Positions 59,983-64,000 of a stretch of DNA of 64,000 bases are shown one piece after another; within the stretch, counting starts at the first letter, position 1; every line of letters starts with the position of its first letter. A model generated the notes under the pieces. It was not told the DNA's origin, did no database searches, and saw only the letters and a list, made by a program, of their open reading frames with translations. Made by a program: the position numbers and the translations under genes. Source of the stretch: Brachyhypopomus gauderio (taxonomy: Eukaryota; Chordata; Actinopteri; Gymnotiformes; Hypopomidae). The stretch spans positions 10,566,886-10,630,885 of the forward strand of contig NC_135228.1 in the NCBI RefSeq assembly GCF_052324685.1, read 5' to 3'.

Positions 59983-59988
59983 AATAAA
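59983..59988 (+). terminator. Polyadenylation signal AATAAA (htr2c candidate)
   Basis: AATAAA ~385 bp after the stop; another AATAAA at 59880-59885 is an alternative. Confidence 0.45.
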
Positions 59989-59998
59989 GAGTAAAGTC

Positions 59999-60895
59999 AC
60001 ACCACCACCAAGTGGACGTAAGATCTGTTTACATTAAATCTCCAACAATTGGTAGTTGCTGTTGCCTTGTGCGACATGGGAACATTTATCAGTGTAGCCT
60101 ATGTGTGCTCGCTGGACATTAAACCCCTGACCCTGGTGTTGCATCCTGCTGTTCCTGTGCTACCAGCAGACCTACGGACCCTGAATGTTTCAGTAGTCAG
60201 AACATTTGAAACATGAACAAAATGTTTCAGTATTTTAGCTTTTGTAGTTGTGACACGTGTCTTGTTTTGACCAGTTCTGTCATGAGCTCGATACTTATTT
60301 ACATGTTTATGTTTCAAACCTTTGCATGTGTATTTAGAAATATTTTACGACATTTTAGTTTCAATTCTGTGTTTAACAACGTGGATCGGAATCTTTTCTG
60401 GTTTCGTTAAAGTGAGCAAGACATGCAAGTGTACAATCCTGATGTAAAGGACTTTTTCAGCAGGACAAACCTGAGGGAACTGAATGTAAAATGCAGCAAC
60501 AATCTACAATGAGGCCATCTCAAGCAAACTTGATGCATTCCATATTTTCCAAATGGAAAATTAACCAGAAAATAGACAATCTCCTCCCCACCCCCACCAA
60601 CTCCTCCCTTTTTTATTTAAGGAAACAATAACACAATATTCTTGGACTTACCAATTTGTAATCTTCTATATTTTCATCGCTAACCATTTTGGATTGGTGT
60701 TTTTTTCTTGTTTTGCAGCCATGCCTTTTAAAATGGTTTGTTTATATGGGAATCATGTCAGTACTGTGAGGAGAGGAGTGTGAGAGGCCTCTGTTTGATT
60801 CTGTCTCCTAAAACTGTGTGAACAGCGCTGTTTTTCCACTTGAATGGGTTTCTACAGTGAACCCTCAACACCCTGAACTGTCTCCCAGTCAGACA

Positions 60896-60939
<44 letters not shown>

Positions 60940-61096
60940 GCATTTGAATCACCCAAGCCCTTTCCCACAGTGCCCACAAGAGGATTCTCATCTTACTAAC
61001 CATGACAAATACCCGATAGAAGCCTTGCACGTCCAATTCAATAATTAACACTAATCCTAAAAACATCTTAAGTATCGAACTACACAATGAATACTG
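59999..61096. other. Downstream flank of htr2c
   Basis: No gene supported. An (AC)n tract of ~16 units lies at 60907-60938. Confidence 0.4.
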
Positions 61097-61129
61097 TTGG
61101 GGCTTATATTTACTTTTCAGGCATCATAT

Positions 61130-61459
61130 ACGAGTTTCCCTGAGGGAAAATCTTTATTTTTGCGTCCTAAATTCTACTCATGTCTCCGTGCATCCCTGAT
61201 ACACTGGGTGGTGGTCCGTGAATCATTCGCACACGCATGCGCCGTGGGGGCGTTGCTGCAGCGCTCAGCGACGAGGAGCGACGCTGCCAAGGAACCACAC
61301 ATGAAGGAGAAGCACTTGGGCACTTCGTCAGTCATCCACCTCGTATAATCCATCGATAATGATGGCACCGCTTACAAACGCCAGTGGCTCATAAAATGTT
61401 CAGGGCATCGCACTGAATATTCGCTCATCGTCGCAAGGAATAAGATAAGAGAGGTGCTG
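61130..61459 (+). promoter_or_regulatory. Possible promoter and noncoding first exon of a downstream gene
   Basis: A CpG-richer island (cacacgcatgcgccgtgggggcg, cgctcagcgacgaggagcg) inside AT-rich sequence leads to gagaggtgctg followed by a strong donor gtaagtaca at 61460. No coding sequence is certain. The rest of the gene would lie beyond the window or in the following intron. Confidence 0.3.
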
Positions 61460-62590
61460 GTAAGTACATTTTAATTACAGATGCCTCATTGGATGGTTTT
61501 TCGTAATTGTCAGACAGTCATTTCGATTTGTGCCATTTCTAAGTCCAGATGTCAGGAGCACTCGTGTAAAGAGTCATATATATAATCGCTCGGTCATTGT
61601 GTAGCGCGTTATAAACAGCGTAATCTGTGGATGAATACGCTTGTTTGAAATGTCAAGATAAATGCTCTCGCCAGGCTTACCACCAGATACTACATTGTGT
61701 CAATGAAATGATGTTATTCATAAATGTCCAAGGGCCATGTTCGTACACCTGTTTGCCTCGTAGTCTTGTATCACATGCCAGGACAGTAGCATGTATGAAT
61801 GACGTAATGGTAATCAACAACCCCCAATACGGTCTGTCGAACCGTGACACGATCCACACCTTGTATCACTCTTTAATAGCACGAAGAAGACCACGAGAAA
61901 CACCAACGAATGTCATTTAATGGTGGTCTTCACAAACAGCTGAAGTCCTAACTTTGAGACTTCCAAAAGCATGAATGTAACGAGCTCTAAATGAAACCAC
62001 GAATAGGATAATTACAGTGAAACAAATGTGAGCTTTACTCTCACTTCTGCTGTCATTCTTCTCTTTATCAGTAGACATATGACTGGAAACTAACATTATA
62101 CTGGTACTAGGAAAACATGTGCAGGACTACAGGTATGATTTTAGGTCAGCTATTATATCTGCACGTTTTCACAGTACGGGAGCCTGTGCATTTATGTGTC
62201 ATATAGAATTACTATAAACTACCATGCACTATTAAACAAGCTTTCCGCTTGATACATTCATGTCATGTACAGAACCCACAATTGATATGAGATATTATCA
62301 ATAATTCATGGTAATACATTGAAAGTTCAACCAATCTATTTATCAGCCAAGCTCACGAATGCCCTGAGATGACAATAATTGGAGACATGGTGGAGAAACG
62401 CACTTGAGAAGAATGTGATATACTTGTTCTTGTGACTTGCTTTATTAACGCTTTCATTATAAAGTCAGTGTCATTTTTTAAATCAGAATGTCATCAAAAA
62501 TAAGTTATCTGAACTATCATTGAGTGCTCAGTAAGAGTATTGACTAATCGCTTGAGAATGGGTAACTAGTTTTTCTAGAGATTTGTGACT
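61460..62590. other. No gene seen
   Basis: AT-rich sequence without recognisable repeats or ORFs; possibly an intron. Confidence 0.35.
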
Positions 62591-62592
62591 TA

Positions 62593-63794
62593 CAGTCACT
62601 GGCCACTTTATTAGGTGCACCTTGTTAGTACCGGCTTGGACCTCCTTTTACCTTTAGAACTGCCTTAATCCTTTGTGGCATAAATTCAACAAGGTATTGG
62701 AAACATTCCTCAGATAGTCTGGTCCATATTGACATGATAGCATCACGCAGTTGCTGCAGATTTGTCAGCTGCACATCCATGATGTGAAACTCCTGTTCCA
62801 CCACATCCCAAAGGTGGTCTATTGGATTGAGATCTGGTGATTGTGGAGGCCATTAGAGTACAGTGAACTCATTGTTGTGTTCAAGAAACCAGTCTGAGAT
62901 TATTTGCACTTTATGACATGGTGCGTTATCCTGCTGGAAGTAGCCATCAGAAGATGGGTACATTGTGGTCATAAAGGGATGGACATGGTCAGCAACAATA
63001 CTCAGGTAGGCTGTGGCATTGACCCATATGGGCCCAAAGTGTACCAGGAAAATATCCCCCACACCATTGCACCACCACCACCAGCCTGAACCGTTGATAC
63101 AAGGCAGGATGGATCCATGCTTACATGTTGTGGATGCCAAATTCTGACTCTACCATCCCAATGTCACAGCATAAATCAAGACTCATTTGACCAGGCAACG
63201 TTTTTCCAATCCTCTATTGTCCAATTTTGGTGAGCCTGTGCGAATTGTAACCTCAGTTTCCTGTTCTTAGCTGACAGGAGTGGTACCTGGTGTGGTCTTC
63301 TGCTGCTGTAGCCCATCCGCCTCAAAGTTCAACGTGTTGTGCGTTCAGAGATGCTCTTCTGCATGCCTCAGTTGTAACAACTGGTTATTTGAGTTACTGT
63401 TGCTGTTCTATCAGCTCAAACCATTCTGGCCATTCTCCTCTGACCTCTGCCATCAACAAGGCTTTTGCGCCCACAGAACTGCTGCTCACTGGATATGTTC
63501 TCTTTTTCAGACCATTCTCTGAAAAACTTAGAGATGGTTGTGTGTGAAAATCCCAGTAGATCAACAGTTTCTGAAATACTCAGACCAGACCGTGTGGCAC
63601 CTATTACCATGCCATGTTCAAAGTCATCTAAATCACCTTTCTTTTCCTTTCTGATGCTCAGTTTGACCTGCAGCAGATCATCTTGGCCATGTCTACATGC
63701 CTAAATGCACTCAGTTTCTGCCATGTGATTGGTTGATTTGACATTTGTGTTAATGAGCAGCTGGACAGGTGTACCTAATAAAATGACAGGTTAG
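62593..63794 (-). mobile_element. Tc1/mariner element, both ends present, transposase broken
   Basis: Flanked by TA (62591-62592 and 63795-63796). Left end cagtcactggccactttatt; right end inverse acctgtcattttattaggta. The minus-strand transposase includes an N-terminal helix-turn-helix (GLSISETVDLLGFSHTTISK, GRKSLVDGRGQRR), and a catalytic segment with ATAYLSIVADHVHPF and DNAPCHK. A TAA occurs just before WPPQSPDLNPI, and other frame breaks separate the parts. Same family as the copy at 37642-38684. Confidence 0.88.
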
Positions 63795-63796
63795 TA

Positions 63797-64000
63797 TATA
63801 TTTTAATATGTATTTTTCCGTGCAAGAACTGTTTTGAGCCTCTTTGTCTATAGCATTCCCAGAAATCTTCCATGATATATTGTGAAGTTTGCAATACCTA
63901 GAGGAAGCCCGCTGACCCTTTATTTGTGTATATACTGTGAATTAAACTACCACAACTGTGTTAAAGGTGCTGGTGTCATCTGACTTGTTATGTATTGTAT
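63797..64000. other. No gene seen
   Basis: Short AT-rich flank to the window edge. Confidence 0.4.

Overview
The window is vertebrate nuclear DNA from a ray-finned (teleost) fish. Evidence: split genes with GT-AG introns, compact orthologues of vertebrate genes, abundant CA microsatellites, and a dense load of fish-type DNA transposons (hAT, Tc1/mariner, THAP/P-like, CACTA-like), L2-like LINE fragments and a tRNA-derived SINE. Species was not determined. No rRNA, tRNA, CRISPR or bacterial-type operon was seen.

Layout. 1-21.8 kb is an accessory, transposon-dominated block. It holds a TIR element carrying a minisatellite, the last exon of an integrase-like gene with an inverted partial copy of itself, several hAT elements with exact 8-bp target duplications (some nested two or three deep), a family of short TACGGAGCC elements, a decayed SAMD3-like gene, a decayed C2H2/Tnp2-like transposase gene, an uncharacterised minus-strand exon, and a THAP-domain (P-like) element containing two further elements. 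21.85-33.9 kb carries two minus-strand host genes: il18bp-like (one Ig domain) lies directly downstream of rnf121 (nine coding exons, intact 332-residue frame). This order and orientation match the human RNF121-IL18BP pair as I know it, which supports the il18bp call. 34-39 kb is intergenic with a Ty3/gypsy fragment and a Tc1 copy. 39.66-43.86 kb is ccnb3 on the plus strand (11 coding exons, 413 residues) behind a CCAAT/CHR-like cell-cycle promoter. 44-55 kb is intergenic or 5' UTR territory with LINE fragments, a degenerate tandem repeat and a hAT MITE. 55.36-59.6 kb is a 5-HT2 receptor gene, best matched to htr2c (three coding exons, 456 residues). The tail holds a possible first exon of another gene near 61.1-61.46 kb and a second Tc1 copy.

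The host genes are functionally unrelated neighbours: an IL-18 antagonist, a membrane RING E3 ligase, a mitotic cyclin and a serotonin GPCR. The most unusual material is the nested transposon block, the unresolved reading frame of il18bp, and an htr2c residue that is encoded as Ser in the genome where mammals recode it by RNA editing. All exon boundaries were placed by eye from splice consensus and reading frame; family names come from recalled protein motifs, not from database searches.
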